Assembly (NCBI GenBank): GCA_021413845.1
Contig: JAIOPP010000026.1
Span: 124,001 to 188,000, forward strand
DNA: 64,000 bases
Reading direction: 5' to 3'
Source: Planctomycetia bacterium
GTDB taxonomy: Bacteria > Planctomycetota > Planctomycetia > Pirellulales > PNKZ01
Part shown: one piece after another, positions 63,477-64,000 of the stretch
Position numbering within the stretch: position 1 is the first letter of the stretch
How the letters are laid out: the number at the start of each line of letters is the position of its first letter
Made by a program: the position numbers and the translations under genes
The notes under the pieces: model-generated
The model's input: the letters and a program-made list of their open reading frames with translations, nothing else
The model's database searches: none
Told to the model about the DNA's origin: nothing

Positions 63477-64000
63477 GGGACGTGGCTGTTCCTAGATGAG
63501 TGAGGCCGAATCGACCTGATGTCGGACTGTTTCGAGTGAGTGATGCAACGAGTGATGCTATGTGTCTTGCGCGGCGTGCTAGCATGCGCAGGGGTTTCAT
63601 CGTTGCTTAACGCTGCTTGTCGTTATGCCGCGAACGTTCTTGCGCTTCGCGACAGGCGGCTTCGTAATCGTACAACGTGGGCCGGAAAACGTACAAGAAA
63701 ATGCCGGCTGCGGTGTTGTTCGGCGCTGAGACAGCTAGGAGTTGGTGGGAAAACGACTTCTCGATAAGTCATCGATGACAAGTCGGTGTGCTGCGTCAGG
63801 TGCCGTGAAAGCGAACTCGAGGTCGTATGCGATCAGCTGAGGAAGTGTGAGCGTTCGAGGAGCGTAGCATGGGGGCTCTATGCAAGGCGTCCCTGACGAA
63901 AAAAGCGTGTTCGTCGTCCACAATACGACTCCGGGAACAATTCCGGAGATTAAAAAACGTGCTGAATCAGGGCGTTTTGCACTCTTTTCGAGGTGAGTGA
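63477..64000. other. Right-end region without a supported gene
   Basis: 524 bases. The leader of the minus-strand BI-1 gene lies at its left. Short frames (for example 63735-63923 on the minus strand) lack ribosome sites and family resemblance. A small hairpin CTCCGG/CCGGAG before ATTAAAAAA is near 63931-63957. Confidence 0.5.

Noticed and set aside
63735-63923. A small minus-strand gene at the right end
   Set aside because: 62 codons with no ribosome site or recognisable motif; cannot be supported.

Overview
The window looks like a planctomycete chromosome (Pirellulales-type). This is inferred from the core order tRNA-Val/glmU/prs/rplY/pth/rpsF/ssb/rplI/dnaB, the glycolate oxidase trio, a very large secreted vWA/STN-type protein, integrases of the planctomycete style, and scattered 'GTGGTCAGTGG' intergenic repeats. 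No rRNA and no CRISPR array were seen.

Bases 1 to about 21.6 kb are accessory and appear to hold two elements back to back. Element A (left end outside the window, to about 7.57 kb) has a DNA methyltransferase cut by the window edge, an unknown gene, an AlpA-like regulator, a prim-pol type replication protein, a small HTH protein, a lipoprotein and a tyrosine integrase. The integrase frame runs through the 3' half of a tRNA-Pro(CGG) and its terminator, an attachment core lacking the 5' tRNA half. Element B (about 7.71 to 21.52 kb) is a compact island. On the minus strand, from its right end, it has a tyrosine integrase beside tRNA-Val, three small unknown genes and a ParB-like protein. A plus-strand SF3 replication helicase and an AlpA-like regulator diverge from a 253-bp quasi-palindrome. 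A minus-strand structural block follows: HK97-type major capsid, small protein, large terminase, prohead protease, HK97 gp10-like protein, tape measure and one last small protein. No portal, tail tube, sheath, baseplate, lysis or holin gene was recognised. Near-identical 20-bp palindromes lie at 7713 and 21502. This is best read as a phage-satellite-like, capsid-forming island with an unusual gene complement.

From 21.6 kb on is ordinary chromosome. 22.0-31.4 kb: precursor synthesis (truncated GlmU, Prs), a secreted DUF4198-like protein, a Fur-box hemP/TPR operon, then the translation and replication cluster rplY-pth-rpsF-ssb-rplI-dnaB. 31.5-42.1 kb: an RlmM-like methyltransferase, a membrane PH-like protein, a peroxiredoxin, a membrane protein/cupin/ligA operon, uvrA, and a GH2-like protein overlapping a ThiF/MoeB-family E1 enzyme. 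42.3-46.9 kb: a ribose-type ABC transporter and a Ser/Thr protein kinase. 46.9-51.1 kb: the glycolate oxidase operon glcD-glcE-glcF. 51.3-63.5 kb: a C-terminal processing protease, tsaD, the 1329-residue vWA/STN protein, a basic secreted protein, a DegP/HtrA protease, a nitroreductase, a Dps-type ferritin and a Bax-inhibitor-1 family membrane protein. The last 524 bases hold no gene I can support.
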